In this document: positions 1-11,494 of the stretch, one piece after another
Layout: each line of letters begins with the position of its first letter
Numbering within the stretch: position 1 is the first letter of the stretch
DNA from: Pseudomonas sp. GM21
Lineage (GTDB): Bacteria > Pseudomonadota > Gammaproteobacteria > Pseudomonadales > Pseudomonadaceae
Length of the DNA: 63,128 bases
NCBI RefSeq assembly: GCF_000282215.1
Contig: NZ_AKJS01000086.1
Coordinates: 1 to 63,128 of the forward strand
Direction: 5' to 3'
Made by a program: the position numbers and the translations under genes
The notes under the pieces: model-generated
Told to the model about the DNA's origin: nothing
Database searches by the model: none
The model's input: only the letters and a program-made list of their open reading frames with translations

Positions 1-434
1 GCGCCAGCCGCTCCCGCACTTGCGCCAGCAGCTGCTGCACCGGGGGCGTTCAAATCACCACCGGTGGAAGAATTTTCAGGAGTCGCGGCAGGTGCAACGC
101 CGGTTCCTATGCGCCGATCAAGATCCTGATATCGCTCCAGGTTCTCTTGCTTCATGCGCGCTACATCATTTTGCAGAACTTCGATCACACCCTGTTGGCG
201 TGAGATCTGCTCCTGCATGGATTGCAGTTGGTTGAACAGCTCGCCCTGTGCCGAGACAGGGGTCGAAACCCCTCCCCCGGCATAGGCGCCGTTCGTACCG
301 TAACCCGCAGGCGGATAACTGCTCCCGCTATTGTTATAACCGGAGTTGTTATCGACCACAGGAACCGCAGCCCACACCGCAAGCGGTGCGAGACTGAGAG
401 CCAAGACAGTTACAGCACGACGGCACGTTCGCAT
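1..434 (-). CDS. cpoB: CpoB (YbgF), Tol-Pal coordinator, 3' end outside window
   Basis: This is the N-terminal 144 codons of the last gene of the tol-pal cluster; the rest lies beyond the left edge. The start is the ATG at 432-434, 6 bases after the pal stop codon. A Sec signal peptide (about residues 1-22, charged start MRTCRRAV then a hydrophobic run ending AVWA) is followed by a Gly/Ser/Tyr/Asn-rich linker and a Gln/Glu-rich coiled coil (roughly residues 70-110) that in the family drives trimerisation. The C-terminal TPR domain is not visible. CpoB acts in the periplasm, linking Tol-Pal to the septal peptidoglycan synthases during outer-membrane constriction (family knowledge). Identity rests on position plus the signal peptide and coiled coil. 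Confidence 0.9.
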   Translation of the reverse strand, partial: MRTCRRAVTVLALSLAPLAVWAAVPVVDNNSGYNNSGSSYPPAGYGTNGAYAGGGVSTPVSAQGELFNQLQSMQEQISRQQGVIEVLQNDVARMKQENLERYQDLDRRIGTGVAPAATPENSSTGGDLNAPGAAAAGASAGAAG

Positions 435-440
435 GACGAA

Positions 441-938
441 TTACTTACGCAGTTCGACGCGACGGTTTTGAGCCCAGGACTGCTCGTCGTTGCCGGTAGC
501 AACTGGACGCTCTTCGCCGTAGGAAACCAGTTCCAGCTGAGCTGGGGAAACACCTTGCAGTACCAGGTAGCGTTGAACGGCTTTCGCACGACGCTCGCCC
601 AGTGCCATGTTGTACTCACGAGTACCACGTTCGTCGGTGTTGCCTTCCAGAACAACGCGAGCGCCGTTTGCTTTCAGGTCTTTCGCGTGAACGTCCAGAG
701 CGCGCATGGCTTCTGGCTTCAGGTCCGAACTGTCGTATTCGAAGTAGAAGATGGTGATTGCGCGCAGAGCAGCTTCTTCGCTCAGGGAACCATCAACGGC
801 ACCAGTGTTTGCGCCGTAACCAGCGTTTGGATCTACTGCGCCTTCACCGGCATTGTCGCCGCCTTTGGACGAGCAACCTACAGCTACAGCCATGGCCAGG
901 GCCAGCGCAGCAAATTTACCAAACTTCAGCATTTCCAT
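441..938 (-). CDS. pal: Peptidoglycan-associated lipoprotein Pal (OprL)
   Basis: Outer-membrane lipoprotein of 166 aa that anchors the outer membrane to peptidoglycan and is the outer partner of the Tol machine. The start is taken as ATG 936-938 (MEMLKFGKF), which has AGGAG seven bases upstream and matches the start of P. aeruginosa OprL; a start eight codons earlier is in frame but lacks this spacing. A lipoprotein signal peptide ends in the lipobox AVGC. After a Gly/Asn-rich linker comes an OmpA-like domain (about residues 60-166) with the peptidoglycan-binding pattern [13 protein letters not shown] and the loop [11 protein letters not shown], ending NRRVELRK. It lies 52 bases downstream of tolB and is probably co-transcribed with it. 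Confidence 0.97.
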   Translation of the reverse strand: MEMLKFGKFAALALAMAVAVGCSSKGGDNAGEGAVDPNAGYGANTGAVDGSLSEEAALRAITIFYFEYDSSDLKPEAMRALDVHAKDLKANGARVVLEGNTDERGTREYNMALGERRAKAVQRYLVLQGVSPAQLELVSYGEERPVATGNDEQSWAQNRRVELRK

Positions 939-990
939 CGTGAAACTCCTAATGAACCCCAATGTGTTAAGTACAACGTGTAGCGCCGCG

Positions 991-2292
991 TCAGTTCAGG
1001 TAAGGGGACCAGGAAGGTTCTCTGACTTCGCCTTGTGCGGTAGGAAGCGGGAGCCTTACGCGTCCATTAATGGACACGAGCATCAAGACTCCCCGGCCCT
1101 GCTGGCGGGTGGCGTAGATTACCATGGTGCCGTTGGGCGCGACAGTAGGCGACTCGTCCAGAGTGCTATCAGTGAGTATCTTTACACTACCGCGCTGCAA
1201 ATCCTGGGCCGCCACCTTGAAATTGGTGAAGCCATCCTGGCGGTGAATCATCACCAGGGTCTTTTCATCAGCCGAAAGTTTAGGGTTGGCGTTGTAGTTA
1301 CCCACGAAGGTCACACGTTCCGCACCGCCACCACCGACGCTGGTTTTGTAGATCTGTGGCTTGCCGCCACGGTCGGAGGTGAAGTAGATGGTCGAACCAT
1401 CCTTACCCCAGAACGGTTCGGTGTTGATGCCCGGACCGTTGGTGACGCGACTGATCTGACGCGAGCCCAGGTTCATCACGTAGATGTCCGGGTTGCCGTC
1501 CTTGGACAATACGAAGGCCAGGCGATTGCCATCCGGTGACCAGGCTGGAGCGCCGTTCAGGCCTTCGAAGTTGGTGATCTGCTCACGGCGACCGGTGTCG
1601 ATGTTCTGCACGAAAATGCGTGGACGCTTCTGCTCGAACGACACATAGGCGATGCGCTTGCCATCCGGTGCAAAACGCGGCGACAGAATCGGCTCGCGCG
1701 ATTGCAGCAGGGTCACGGCGCGGGCGCCGTCATAATCCGAACGTTGCAGCGTGTAGCGCGTGTTCTTCTCGGAGAAACGTTCGGCCGTCACGTACAACAG
1801 ACGCGTCGAGAACGCACCTTTGATACCGGTCAGCTTTTCAAACGACTGGTCGGCGATGTAGTGCGACATGTCGCGCAGTTGCTCAGTACTGCCCGACACG
1901 CTGCCGGTCAGCACTTGCTGCTCGGTGGCGACGTTGAACAGAGCGTACTGCACCTGCAGGCGACCGCCTGCCGGGACAATGCTGCCAACCATGATGTACT
2001 GGGCGCCAACGGCCTTCCAGTCACGGAAAATGATCTCGCTGGCCTGGCTCGGCAGGCTGATCATGTTCTGCTTTGGAATCGGCGAGTAGTAACCTGAGTT
2101 GCGCAGGTCGTTACCGATGATTTCGGCCATGTCGTCCGGCAGCACGGCACCGCCCTGGAACGCGAACGGAACGACGGCGATCGGGGTCGCCCGATCACTG
2201 CCGCTGGTAACCAGAATGTTTTTCTCATCTGCCATCGCCATCCCTGCCAGGCAGCAGATAGCGACAAGCATTCCTCGAAGAAGGTTTCTCAC
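991..2292 (-). CDS. tolB: TolB, periplasmic beta-propeller of Tol-Pal
   Basis: Periplasmic protein of 433 aa that binds Pal and is remodelled by TolA. The start is a GTG at 2290-2292 that overlaps the tolA stop by four bases (GTGA), indicating translational coupling. A signal peptide (about residues 1-21, ending GMAMA) is followed by the N-terminal alpha/beta domain and then a six-bladed beta propeller with TolB/WD40-like repeats of the form [20 protein letters not shown] and [14 protein letters not shown]. The length is usual for the family. Confidence 0.97.
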   Translation of the reverse strand: MRNLLRGMLVAICCLAGMAMADEKNILVTSGSDRATPIAVVPFAFQGGAVLPDDMAEIIGNDLRNSGYYSPIPKQNMISLPSQASEIIFRDWKAVGAQYIMVGSIVPAGGRLQVQYALFNVATEQQVLTGSVSGSTEQLRDMSHYIADQSFEKLTGIKGAFSTRLLYVTAERFSEKNTRYTLQRSDYDGARAVTLLQSREPILSPRFAPDGKRIAYVSFEQKRPRIFVQNIDTGRREQITNFEGLNGAPAWSPDGNRLAFVLSKDGNPDIYVMNLGSRQISRVTNGPGINTEPFWGKDGSTIYFTSDRGGKPQIYKTSVGGGGAERVTFVGNYNANPKLSADEKTLVMIHRQDGFTNFKVAAQDLQRGSVKILTDSTLDESPTVAPNGTMVIYATRQQGRGVLMLVSINGRVRLPLPTAQGEVREPSWSPYLN

Positions 2293-3368
2293 GGGGCTAA
2301 ATCCTCAGGCGTGAATGTCATCTTGAATGAACGATACGGAGCGAAATCGCTCGGCTTCATTCCCTGCATTTCTATCAAACGTCCAATATTCTTGACCGCC
2401 GCTACAGCGGATGCGTCAAACGGACCATCACCGCTGGACTTGGCCACGTTGACCGAAGTCACCGTACCATCCGGCAACATGCCGATTTGCAGCACGACTG
2501 TCATACCTTTGCGTGCCGAAGGTGGACGAGCCCAGCCTTCCGCCGCACGAAGACGAATCAGATCATCGAAGCTGCCGGCGACTTCGTCACCCTGTTCATC
2601 CGCCAAGGCCTGCTGGCGCTGCGGCGTGTCGGAAAGCAAATCGGCCAAGGCCTGAGCCTTTTTGTCTTCGGTCGATTTACGGGCCGCATCCTGCGATTTT
2701 TTCTTCGCAGCATCGGCAGCAGCTTTCTTCTTCGCGTCTTCGGCGACTTTCTTCTTCGCCTCTTCAGCTTCAGCTTTTTTCTTGGCGTCTTCGGCGGCTT
2801 TCTTCTTCGCGTCTTCGACGATTTTCTTCTTCGCTTCTTCAGCGGCCGCTTTCTTGGCCTCTTCTTCAGCAGCTTTCTTGGCTTCTTCTTCGGCTTTCTT
2901 CTTGGCTATATCAGCCAATTGTTTCTCTTCGGCCTTTTTGGCTTCGGCGGTCTTCTTCGCTTCATCGGCTTTCTTGGCTTCATCAGCCTTTTTCGCCTCA
3001 TCAGCTTTCTTCGACTCGTCGGCCTTCTTGGCTTCCTCGGCCTTTTGAGCTGCCTCTTCTTTCTTTTGTTCCGCTGCCTTCACCGCTTCCTGCTCGACCT
3101 TCTTCTGTTCCAACTGTTCGAGTTCGGTTTGACGCGCAGCAGTTTTCTGCGCCTCACCCGCAATCTTCTGATTGGTCTGGGTGGTCGCCCGACTTTTCGA
3201 TTTCAGCTGGTACAGCGTCGCCTGGACAATCGGCTTGGCCGGCGGCAACTCAGGTGTCATGGAAAAACTCACAAACAGCATGCCGAACACCAGCAGGTGC
3301 AAGCCAATCGCCCAGACACTAGGCCAGAAGTAGCTTTCCGAGGCTGTTGGCTCTCGTTGTTGCTGCAT
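2289..3368 (-). CDS. tolA: TolA, inner-membrane spanning protein of Tol-Pal
   Basis: Energy-transducing protein of 359 aa linking the TolQR motor to TolB/Pal. One N-terminal membrane helix (about residues 18-38) has the Ser/His-containing face typical of TolA/TonB ([19 protein letters not shown]). A long Ala/Lys/Glu-rich helical domain (about 65-245) of AKKADE- and AKKKAAEE-type repeats spans the periplasm. A C-terminal globular domain (about 255-359) contains the [16 protein letters not shown] strand-turn typical of TolA/TonB. The repeat domain gives low-complexity DNA at about 2690-3060, so its copy number may vary between strains. The start ATG overlaps the tolR stop by one base (TGATG). 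Confidence 0.97.
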   Translation of the reverse strand: MQQQREPTASESYFWPSVWAIGLHLLVFGMLFVSFSMTPELPPAKPIVQATLYQLKSKSRATTQTNQKIAGEAQKTAARQTELEQLEQKKVEQEAVKAAEQKKEEAAQKAEEAKKADESKKADEAKKADEAKKADEAKKTAEAKKAEEKQLADIAKKKAEEEAKKAAEEEAKKAAAEEAKKKIVEDAKKKAAEDAKKKAEAEEAKKKVAEDAKKKAAADAAKKKSQDAARKSTEDKKAQALADLLSDTPQRQQALADEQGDEVAGSFDDLIRLRAAEGWARPPSARKGMTVVLQIGMLPDGTVTSVNVAKSSGDGPFDASAVAAVKNIGRLIEMQGMKPSDFAPYRSFKMTFTPEDLAP

Positions 3369-3829
3369 CAGGGCGCCTCGGTAATCAAGCCAACATTACC
3401 GACGCCGGCCTTCTGCAACCCGCCCATGGCGCCCATGACCGAACCGTAGTCGACGGTCTTGTCGCCGCGAATGAACACCTGAGTGCGCTTGCCGCCTTCC
3501 GTGCCGGCACGAATGATCTTGGTCACCGCGTCAGTCATCTGCGGCAAGGTCATGGCCTTGTCCTGCTGCTTTTCGGTGTCGACTTCGCTGCCAAGGTTCC
3601 AGTAGTAGGTCTTGTCAGCCTTGATCGAAATGGTCAGGACCTGAGTGTTGTTGTCCTGCGGCAAGGCTTCGCTGGAAACCTTGGGCAGATCAACTTTCAC
3701 GCCCTGATTGAGCATCGGCGCGGTCACCATGAAGATGACCAGCAGTACCAGCATCACGTCGATGTAAGGCACTACGTTCATCTCGGCAACCGGCTTGCGC
3801 TTTTTGCGAGCTCGAGCGATTAAAGCCAT
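3368..3829 (-). CDS. tolR: TolR, ion-motor stator component
   Basis: ExbD/TolR-family protein of 153 aa. A basic cytoplasmic N-terminus (ARARKKRKP) precedes one membrane helix (about residues 19-40, PYIDVMLVLLVIFMVTAP) carrying the essential Asp of the proton pathway. The periplasmic domain ends with IRGDKTVDYGSVMGAMGGL, a signature of the family. With TolQ it uses the proton motive force to energise TolA. It starts 14 bases after the tolQ stop and overlaps tolA by one base. Confidence 0.97.
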   Translation of the reverse strand: MALIARARKKRKPVAEMNVVPYIDVMLVLLVIFMVTAPMLNQGVKVDLPKVSSEALPQDNNTQVLTISIKADKTYYWNLGSEVDTEKQQDKAMTLPQMTDAVTKIIRAGTEGGKRTQVFIRGDKTVDYGSVMGAMGGLQKAGVGNVGLITEAP

Positions 3830-3843
3830 TGGAAATTACCTGC

Positions 3844-4539
3844 TTATTCTTCGCTGGTGTGCACTTTGCGGTGCAGGATCGCCTGGAATTCATCGGCGAA
3901 GGTGTAGTAACGGCCCAGCAGGGTTTCGCTGCGAGCGGCAAAACGGTTGTAAGCGATTACGGCCGGGATGGCGGCGAACAGACCGATCGCGGTCGCAATC
4001 AGTGCTTCGGCAATACCAGGGGCCACAGTGGCCAGGGTCGCTTGCTGGGCAGATGCCAGACCACGGAAGGAGTTCATGATGCCCCAGACCGTACCGAACA
4101 GACCGATGTACGGGCTGACGGAACCGACGGTGGCGAGGAACGGCAAGCTCTGCTCAAGCTTTTCTTCTTCGCGGGAAATGGCAACGCGCATGGCGCGGGC
4201 CACACCTTCCATGACCGCTTCCGGATCAACGCCTGGCTGCTGGCGCAGACGGGAGAATTCCTTGAAACCGGCACGGAAAATCTGCTCGACGCCCGAGTCC
4301 GGATCAGGGTTGCTGCCGGCCTGACGGTAGAGTTTGGACAGGTCGATACCCGACCAGAAGCGCTCTTCAAAGCTCTCCAGGGCACGTCGACCGGCGCGCA
4401 GCAGATTGCTGCGCTGAAAGATCATGATCCATGAGGTGACCGATGCGGCTACCAGGATCAGCATTACCAGTTGCACCACGATACTGGCATTGCTGACCAG
4501 GCTCCACATGGAGGTATGGTCGACGACGTTAGCTTCCAC
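3844..4539 (-). CDS. tolQ: TolQ, proton-channel subunit
   Basis: MotA/TolQ/ExbB-family inner-membrane protein of 231 aa with three membrane helices (about residues 18-40, 138-160 and 170-195). The conserved region [19 protein letters not shown] and the helix ending [13 protein letters not shown] are diagnostic. The start is a GTG (4537-4539) with GGAG about eight bases upstream, and it overlaps the ybgC stop by 11 bases. The protein begins like P. aeruginosa TolQ ([11 protein letters not shown]). Confidence 0.97.
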   Translation of the reverse strand: MEANVVDHTSMWSLVSNASIVVQLVMLILVAASVTSWIMIFQRSNLLRAGRRALESFEERFWSGIDLSKLYRQAGSNPDPDSGVEQIFRAGFKEFSRLRQQPGVDPEAVMEGVARAMRVAISREEEKLEQSLPFLATVGSVSPYIGLFGTVWGIMNSFRGLASAQQATLATVAPGIAEALIATAIGLFAAIPAVIAYNRFAARSETLLGRYYTFADEFQAILHRKVHTSEE

Positions 4540-4996
4540 GCTTAATCTCCTGCTTTGAGTGTGTACCCGCGCCGCTCACGTCGGCAAAGGCCGCACGTAG
4601 AGCTTCGGGAATGGCCCGGGGTTTTAAACTTTCAGTGCGCACACAGGCCACCAAAAACTGCCCTTCGCAGAGCAGCACATTATCCGTAGCCCGCCTGACC
4701 TGCTGTTTGAAGCGCAGGCTGACACGGTTCAATTCGATTACTTCAGCGCTTACCAGAAGCTCGTCGTCCAGTCGCGCCGGCGCGTGGTAACGCGCTTCGC
4801 TGGAATGCACGACAAACAACAGGTCCTCCCCTGCCAGCGCCGATTGGGCAAAGCCCAGATCTCGGAGCCTTTCGGTTCGAGCCCGTTCCATAAACTTGAG
4901 GTAATTGACGTAATACACGATGCCGCCCGCATCGGTGTCCTCGTAATAAACGCGACAACGATGTACGAACGGCTCAAGCCCGTTTTGCGCGCGCAT
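4529..4996 (-). CDS. ybgC: YbgC, Tol-Pal-associated acyl-CoA thioesterase
   Basis: Hot-dog-fold thioesterase of 155 aa, the usual first gene of tol-pal. The motif [20 protein letters not shown] contains the catalytic Asp of the 4-hydroxybenzoyl-CoA thioesterase type. In other proteobacteria it acts on acyl-CoA or acyl-ACP and interacts with phospholipid synthesis; its link to Tol function is unclear (family knowledge). The ATG at 4994-4996 is preceded by a GAGGAG about 13 bases upstream, rather far for a ribosome binding site. It overlaps tolQ by 11 bases. Confidence 0.93.
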   Translation of the reverse strand: MRAQNGLEPFVHRCRVYYEDTDAGGIVYYVNYLKFMERARTERLRDLGFAQSALAGEDLLFVVHSSEARYHAPARLDDELLVSAEVIELNRVSLRFKQQVRRATDNVLLCEGQFLVACVRTESLKPRAIPEALRAAFADVSGAGTHSKQEIKRGS

Positions 4997-5017
4997 ACTC
5001 TAGTGCTTACTCCTCAG

Positions 5018-5039
5018 GTTGCCAATCCGGCCAGGCAAC
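5018..5039 (-). promoter_or_regulatory. Small hairpin just upstream of the ybgC ribosome-binding site
   Basis: On the minus strand GTTGCC and GGCAAC form a perfect 6-bp stem with a 10-base loop, ending about two bases before the GAGGAG of ybgC. It sits in the 127-base ruvB-ybgC gap, together with an imperfect stem at 5074-5093. It may affect translation or mRNA ends, but no poly-T tract follows, so it is not an obvious terminator. Confidence 0.3.
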
Positions 5040-5123
5040 TGTTTTTCATTGATCTGCGGCTTTACGGCCAAAGTACGGTCCTGGGACCGCACAAACGCCG
5101 AATATATCAGTGCGCAAAGATTA

Positions 5124-6185
5124 TTAATCGTCCACGGCATCAAGGAACTCGTCTACGACGGGCATTTCGCCCATTCGTGACGGAATGTTTAAACCGAAGT
5201 GCAAGTACGCATGCCGGGTCACCACACGCCCCCGGGGGGTGCGCATGATGTAGCCCTGCTGGATCAGGTAAGGCTCCAGCACATCTTCAATGGTGTGGCG
5301 TTCTTCACTGATCGCGGCGGCCAGGCTGTCCACCCCGACCGGACCACCGTCGAACTTCTCGATCATGGTCAACAGCAGACGCCGGTCCTGGTGGTCGAAA
5401 CCACGCTCGTCGACGTCCAGCAGGTTCAACGCAAGGTCGGCAATCGGCTTGGTAATGTGCCCCTTGGCGCGCACCTCGGCGAAATCGCGTACCCGACGCA
5501 ACAGACGGTTGGCGATCCGTGGCGTACCGCGGGCACGCCGGGCGATTTCAAAGGCACCTTCCGGGTCCAGCGGCAAACCAAGAATGCTCGCCGAACGGCT
5601 GACAATCGTGGCGAGATCAGCAGTGCTGTAGAACTCCAGGCGCTGAACGATCCCGAAGCGATCACGCAAGGGATTGGTCAACATACCGGCACGGGTGGTT
5701 GCACCGACGAGGGTGAAAGGCGGCAGATCAAGCTTGATCGAACGCGCGGCCGGCCCTTCACCAATCATGATGTCGAGCTGGAAATCTTCCATGGCCGGGT
5801 ACAGCACTTCCTCGACGATCGGTGACAGACGATGGATTTCGTCGATGAATAGCACGTCATGGGGCTCAAGGTTGGTCAACAGCGCCGCCAGGTCCCCCGG
5901 ACGCTCAAGCACCGGCCCCGATGTGCTCTTGATCGACACCCCCATTTCCTGGGCGATAATGTTCGCCAAGGTGGTTTTCCCCAGGCCCGGCGGACCGAAG
6001 ATCAGCGTGTGATCCAGCGACTCGTTACGCCCACGGGCGGCCTGGATGAACAACTCCATTTGCTCGCGAACCGTCGGCTGGCCGATGTATTCGGCCAGGC
6101 TGACAGGACGAATCGCCCGATCCTGGACTTCCTCGCGATCACGAGGACCGGGCGCGGCGGTAATCAGACGATCAGCTTCAATCAC
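5124..6185 (-). CDS. ruvB: RuvB, Holliday-junction branch-migration ATPase
   Basis: AAA+ motor of 353 aa that drives branch migration on RuvA-bound four-way junctions. Walker A is GPPGLGKTT (about residues 65-73) and Walker B is LFIDEIHR, followed by sensor 1 (LVGATTRAG) and the arginine-finger region (PLRDRFG). A winged helix at the C-terminus contains the [13 protein letters not shown] stretch. The start is a GTG at 6183-6185, directly abutting the ruvA stop codon, so the two are co-expressed. Confidence 0.97.
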   Translation of the reverse strand: MIEADRLITAAPGPRDREEVQDRAIRPVSLAEYIGQPTVREQMELFIQAARGRNESLDHTLIFGPPGLGKTTLANIIAQEMGVSIKSTSGPVLERPGDLAALLTNLEPHDVLFIDEIHRLSPIVEEVLYPAMEDFQLDIMIGEGPAARSIKLDLPPFTLVGATTRAGMLTNPLRDRFGIVQRLEFYSTADLATIVSRSASILGLPLDPEGAFEIARRARGTPRIANRLLRRVRDFAEVRAKGHITKPIADLALNLLDVDERGFDHQDRRLLLTMIEKFDGGPVGVDSLAAAISEERHTIEDVLEPYLIQQGYIMRTPRGRVVTRHAYLHFGLNIPSRMGEMPVVDEFLDAVDD

Positions 6186-6803
6186 TTAAATCATTCCCTT
6201 CAGGGCACGACGAATCATGTCTTCACTGCTCAAACCTTTCTCCTTGATCGCAGAAATCGCCTTGCTGGCCTCCTGTGGCTTGTAACCCAGGGAGATCAGC
6301 GCGCTGACCGCGTCATTCTCGGCGGTGGCGACTGGCGCCGGCGCGTCAGGTCCACCTGGCTGGTTTGGCACCAGGGCGAACATCGCTGGTACGGTTTCCC
6401 AGGCTTTGAAGCGGTCCTTGAGTTCCACCAACAAACGTTCGGCGGTTTTTTTGCCCACGCCTGGCACCTTGGTCAGCGCCGAGGTGTCTTGGGACTGCAC
6501 GCAACGTACCAGTTCATCGACTTCCAGACTCGACATCAACGCCAGCGCCAATTTCGGCCCTACGCCGTTGAGACGGATCAACTCGCGGAAAAAGTCTCGC
6601 TCACGCTTGCCGAAGAAACCATAGAGTAACTGCGCGTCTTCGCGTACGACCAAGTGGGTGTGCAAGGTCAGCGGTTGACCGACCGACGGCAAGCGATACA
6701 GCGTGGTCATGGGCACTTCCAGCTCATACCCCAGACCGTTTACATCCAGAATCAGGTGCGGCGGCTGTTTTTCAGCCAGTGTGCCGCGCAAGCGTCCAAT
6801 CAC
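6186..6803 (-). CDS. ruvA: RuvA, Holliday-junction binding protein
   Basis: Tetrameric junction-binding protein of 205 aa. The N-terminal OB fold starts MIGRLRGTL; two helix-hairpin-helix motifs follow ([17 protein letters not shown] and [19 protein letters not shown]); the C-terminal third domain, which contacts RuvB, includes [16 protein letters not shown]. The start codon is GTG (6801-6803). It lies 115 bases downstream of ruvC. Confidence 0.97.
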   Translation of the reverse strand: MIGRLRGTLAEKQPPHLILDVNGLGYELEVPMTTLYRLPSVGQPLTLHTHLVVREDAQLLYGFFGKRERDFFRELIRLNGVGPKLALALMSSLEVDELVRCVQSQDTSALTKVPGVGKKTAERLLVELKDRFKAWETVPAMFALVPNQPGGPDAPAPVATAENDAVSALISLGYKPQEASKAISAIKEKGLSSEDMIRRALKGMI

Positions 6804-6918
6804 GTTTCAGATCCTTGAGCGTTGGCCAGATCAATGCCTGGCGACGAATAGAACAAGAGCTCGCGTCGACGACACAGACACGAAAACCCTCATTCCATAA
6901 AAATGACTGCTGATGCTA

Positions 6919-7443
6919 TCAGAGACGCAAGCGCCCGCCACGACTGCGTGCCGTCCCCAGGCCATGGGGCAACAAACTGGAACGGGTGTGAGCATGGCAG
7001 ATGGCAATGGCCAGAGCATCTGAGGCGTCAATTTGCGGTTTGCTGGTCAATTTCAGCATGTGCATGACCATCATCTGCACCTGTTCTTTATTCGCTGCGC
7101 CAGTGCCGGTCACTGCCTGCTTGACCTGGGTTGCGGTGTACTCGGCGATTTCCAGGCTTTCTTCGGCACCGGCAACGATTGCAGCACCGCGGGCCTGACC
7201 CAGTTTCAACGCGGAGTCGGCATTGCGCGCCATGAACACCTTTTCGATGCCCATGGTGACCGGACCATAAGTCTGGATGATTTCACGCACGCCGCGATAA
7301 ACGATTTGCAGACGCTCATGCAATTCTCCCGAGCCCGTGCGAATGCAGCCCGACGCCACGTACACACAGCCACGCCCGGTATCGCGCACCACGCCATAGC
7401 CGGTAATACGCGAACCGGGGTCGATACCAAGAATTAAAGTCAT
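6919..7443 (-). CDS. ruvC: RuvC, Holliday-junction resolvase
   Basis: Dimeric metal-dependent endonuclease of 174 aa that cuts the junction symmetrically. The catalytic acidic residues are visible: Asp7 in [15 protein letters not shown], the Glu of [11 protein letters not shown] (about residue 67), and the two Asp residues of [14 protein letters not shown] (about 139 and 142). It starts with ATG 7441-7443. Order ruvC-ruvA-ruvB downstream of yebC is common in gammaproteobacteria. Confidence 0.97.
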   Translation of the reverse strand: MTLILGIDPGSRITGYGVVRDTGRGCVYVASGCIRTGSGELHERLQIVYRGVREIIQTYGPVTMGIEKVFMARNADSALKLGQARGAAIVAGAEESLEIAEYTATQVKQAVTGTGAANKEQVQMMVMHMLKLTSKPQIDASDALAIAICHAHTRSSLLPHGLGTARSRGGRLRL

Positions 7444-7490
7444 AACGCCTGCGGGTTAGGTAAGAGCACTTCAATACAGCCAATAACCAA

Positions 7491-7509
7491 TGTGGGAGCT
7501 ACTCCCACA
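7491..7509. repeat. Short REP-like palindrome
   Basis: TGTGGGAG and CTCCCACA form a perfect 8-bp inverted repeat with a 3-base loop in the yebC-ruvC gap. It is the minimal core of the GTGGGAG-type REP found at several other places in the window. Confidence 0.7.
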
Positions 7510-7526
7510 CTTGATCTTAGTCACCC

Positions 7527-8273
7527 TTAACCGAGCTGTGCAGCCACCGACTCTGGTATATCGGCATTGGAATAGACGTTCTGCACGTCATCCAGGTCTT
7601 CGAGCATATCGATCAGCTTGAGCACCTTCTCGGCGCCTTCCAGGTCCAGTTCGGCGCTGGTGGTCGGCAGCATGACGATTTCTGCGTCGTCACCCTTGAA
7701 ACCGGCCGCTTCCAGCGCATTGCGAACAGAGTAGAAGCCCGCGAAAGAAGTGAACACGTCAATCGAGCCATCTTCGTGGGTGACCACGTCATCGGCGTCG
7801 GCTTCCATAGCCGCTTCTATCAAAGCGTCTTCATCAATGCCTGGCGCGAAGGAAATCTGCCCTTTGCGCTCGAAAAGATAGGCCACGGAACCGTCGGTGC
7901 CGAGGTTGCCGCCACATTTGCTGAACGCATGGCGAACAGCGGCGGCTGTGCGGTTACGGTTGTCGGTCATGCACTCGACCATCACCGCCACACCACCCGG
8001 GCCATAGCCTTCGTAGCTCAACTCGACCATGTCGTCGGTGTCGGCAGCACCGGCGCCGCGTGCGACCGCGCGATCAATGATGTCGCGACTCATGTTCGCG
8101 CCAAGGGCTTTGTCGAGCGCCAGACGCAGGCGCGGGTTGGAGCCCGGATCCCCGCCGCCCTGACGGGCAGCAACGGTCAGTTCACGAATCCACTTGGTGA
8201 AAATCTTGCCCTTCTTGGCATCCTGACGTTCTTTGCGGTGCTTGATGTTCGCCCACTTGGAATGACCCGCCAT
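7527..8273 (-). CDS. YebC/PmpR-family DNA-binding regulator
   Basis: Protein of 248 aa of the TACO1/YebC family. It starts [21 protein letters not shown], the family hallmark; the chosen ATG (8271-8273) has GGAG upstream, while an in-frame start 19 codons earlier would add residues the family lacks. Further conserved blocks are [19 protein letters not shown] and [20 protein letters not shown]. Members include PmpR, a repressor of quinolone signalling in P. aeruginosa, and translation factors that help ribosomes through proline stretches, so the exact role is open. It lies between aspS and ruvC. Confidence 0.93.
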   Translation of the reverse strand: MAGHSKWANIKHRKERQDAKKGKIFTKWIRELTVAARQGGGDPGSNPRLRLALDKALGANMSRDIIDRAVARGAGAADTDDMVELSYEGYGPGGVAVMVECMTDNRNRTAAAVRHAFSKCGGNLGTDGSVAYLFERKGQISFAPGIDEDALIEAAMEADADDVVTHEDGSIDVFTSFAGFYSVRNALEAAGFKGDDAEIVMLPTTSAELDLEGAEKVLKLIDMLEDLDDVQNVYSNADIPESVAAQLG

Positions 8274-8347
8274 AACTCGCTCCGAATTCTCTTTGAAACA
8301 TTGCCCGCCACACACAGTGTCGGCCAGCAACCAATAAATCTCGACCT

Positions 8348-8380
8348 AAAGAAAAGGCGCACCCAAAAGGATGCGCCTTT
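8348..8380 (-). terminator. Rho-independent terminator after aspS
   Basis: On the minus strand AAAGGCGCA pairs with TGCGCCTTT across a 9-base loop and is followed by a T-rich tract (TTTTCTTT). It starts 11 bases after the aspS stop codon, so it should end the aspS transcript before yebC. Confidence 0.85.
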
Positions 8381-8390
8381 GCGGTCAGCC

Positions 8391-10166
<1,776 letters not shown>

Positions 10167-10284
10167 GGTAGTGGTTTCACTTCTCGTAATCGAAATTCGG
10201 TTGGAGACCGGCACCCCCGGCCCTTAATAAAGGTTCCCGATGATGCAAGCGCTCACGCGTGTGGTTCAACTCAGGCCCTGAACC

Positions 10285-10506
10285 CTAGTCAGCCTTGTCG
10301 CCGCCGGCCAGGTTCTTCTTCGAGCCGGTCTTGAAATCGGTTTCGTACCAGCCAGTACCGCTAAGGCGGAAGCCTGGCATGGACAGCATCTTTTTAAGCT
10401 CTGGCGCCTGGCAGGCAGGGCAGTCGACCAGCGGTGCTGCGCTGATCTTTTGAATGGCTTCCAACTGATGACCACAGGAAGCACATTGATAGTCGTACAT
10501 CGGCAT
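10285..10506 (-). CDS. FmdB-type small zinc-ribbon protein
   Basis: Protein of 73 aa with two Cys pairs forming a zinc ribbon (YDYQCASCGHQLEA and LVDCPACQAPEL), the pattern of the FmdB/CxxC_CxxC_SSSS family of putative regulators. The start is placed at ATG 10504-10506 (MPMYDYQC), since family members begin MPxYxYxC; a second ATG two codons later is possible. It sits 118 bases upstream of aspS, a common Pseudomonas arrangement. Its function is unknown. Confidence 0.85.
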   Translation of the reverse strand: MPMYDYQCASCGHQLEAIQKISAAPLVDCPACQAPELKKMLSMPGFRLSGTGWYETDFKTGSKKNLAGGDKAD

Positions 10507-10642
10507 GGGGGTTGTCTCGGCGATCAGATTGCTACCGCATTCGCTGGCTTTTGCGGCAAAGAGCGGGATTATATCCATTAAATGCAGCCTGTGCAGCCGT
10601 AAGACTGCACAGACTGACACTCAATCCCATACGCCGTTGCGA

Positions 10643-10981
10643 CTAGGGCATTGCAATGCAGCCCCCTTCCTTAAGGCTGTGCACGACACAGACAACCCGC
10701 ACCAGTCCGGTGAAGTTCTTGACCCCGCCGTGACGCAAATGCACTTCGCGGTCCACGTGGGACAGCAGCGCACTGACAGAACAGCAATTGACCTTGGCCA
10801 TATCGCCCAAAATATCCCAGTAGACCTGTTCAAGCCGCAAACAGGTCGCAAAACCATTCAAGCGTACCGAGCGGGATAAAGGCCGGGCCAACCCCATATC
10901 AAATTCGCTGACGAACGGATCAACCCTTATATCCCTGGTCGTGACGAGACTCCCATCACCCAGCCTGTCTTCGTAAACCAT
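10643..10981 (-). CDS. Ribbon-helix-helix domain protein
   Basis: Protein of 112 aa. Residues about 36-105 (RSVRLNGFATCLRLEQVYWDI ... NFTGLVRVVCVVH) match the RHH_4 type of ribbon-helix-helix domain: a beta strand, a helix with Trp, and a closing Leu-Val-Arg-Val strand. Such proteins usually bind DNA as dimers and may be repressors. It contains three cysteines in the core. It faces away from the cold-shock gene across a 513-base gap. No target is evident. Confidence 0.75.
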   Translation of the reverse strand: MVYEDRLGDGSLVTTRDIRVDPFVSEFDMGLARPLSRSVRLNGFATCLRLEQVYWDILGDMAKVNCCSVSALLSHVDREVHLRHGGVKNFTGLVRVVCVVHSLKEGGCIAMP

Positions 10982-11117
10982 ATCGCTGACACTCCTTTGC
11001 CATCCTTGCCTTCTATAAGAGCTACATCTGTTGCCTTATAAAAGCGCAGGCGCAAAGGTATATCCAGATGACTTTATGACCATCCACGTAGGATAAGCCA
11101 ACAGCTGAAGGAGGATC

Positions 11118-11189
11118 ATGGAGACCGTCCTAGGCCGGCCATTTTCCTACGTGCGCAGGTGCGTTTTACTCGACGCAAAAGCGACTTGA
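11118..11189 (+). CDS. Possible 23-aa small protein
   Basis: A short frame starting ATG 11118-11120 is preceded by a strong Shine-Dalgarno sequence (GAAGGAGGATC, spacing about five bases). The predicted peptide (METVLGRPFS..., 23 aa) is basic and ends at TGA 11187-11189. Nothing homologous comes to mind. It sits in the otherwise empty gap between two divergent genes, and a hairpin with a T run follows 160 bases later, so a short independent transcript is conceivable. Confidence 0.25.
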   Translation: METVLGRPFSYVRRCVLLDAKAT

Positions 11190-11346
11190 TGAAGTAAAAC
11201 GCCAGAACGCAAATACACCCAAGGGCCTAACCGCCTCCTGCCCTCCCCCTGGATGCTGTTTGATCCTGCCGTCGGTGCCGGGCACGCCAACCTCATCCTC
11301 AGCACCGCCGGACTGCCTGATTTGAGTAGCCGCAGGCTTTGCTGTT

Positions 11347-11378
11347 AAATAGGCAGTGTGTCGCTACCGCCTATTTTT
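11347..11378 (+). terminator. Terminator-like hairpin with T run
   Basis: AAATAGGC pairs with GCCTATTT across a 14-base loop and is followed by further T residues (TTTTTCC). It lies 117 bases before the cold-shock gene, so it would end a short transcript from the upstream gap or act as an attenuator. Confidence 0.5.
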
Positions 11379-11494
11379 CCGGGGGCAGCGCATAGGCTGA
11401 TACCGGGTACGTGTCCAACGCCTCTTATTGTTCTGAAGCGAACCGTGCTCCATCAGCTCTTCCTTGTGATCCGTCTTAATGCGAGTTAATCAAA

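Larger units (their letters stand above)
10982..11494. other. 513-base non-coding interval between divergent genes
   Basis: Apart from the possible 23-aa frame and the hairpin at 11347-11378, no gene is seen. The interval must hold the promoters of the ribbon-helix-helix gene (left) and of the cold-shock-domain gene (right). The combination of a strong ribosome binding site and a downstream terminator-like hairpin makes a small RNA or leader transcript possible. Confidence 0.5.

Noticed and set aside
2690..3060. Tandem or CRISPR-like repeat
   Set aside because: The periodic DNA is the Ala/Lys-rich helical domain of tolA; there are no spacers of constant length.
2487..3449. Phe/Leu-rich frames opposite tolA
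   Set aside because: They are the complement of Lys/Ala/Glu repeat codons, giving false membrane-like sequence.
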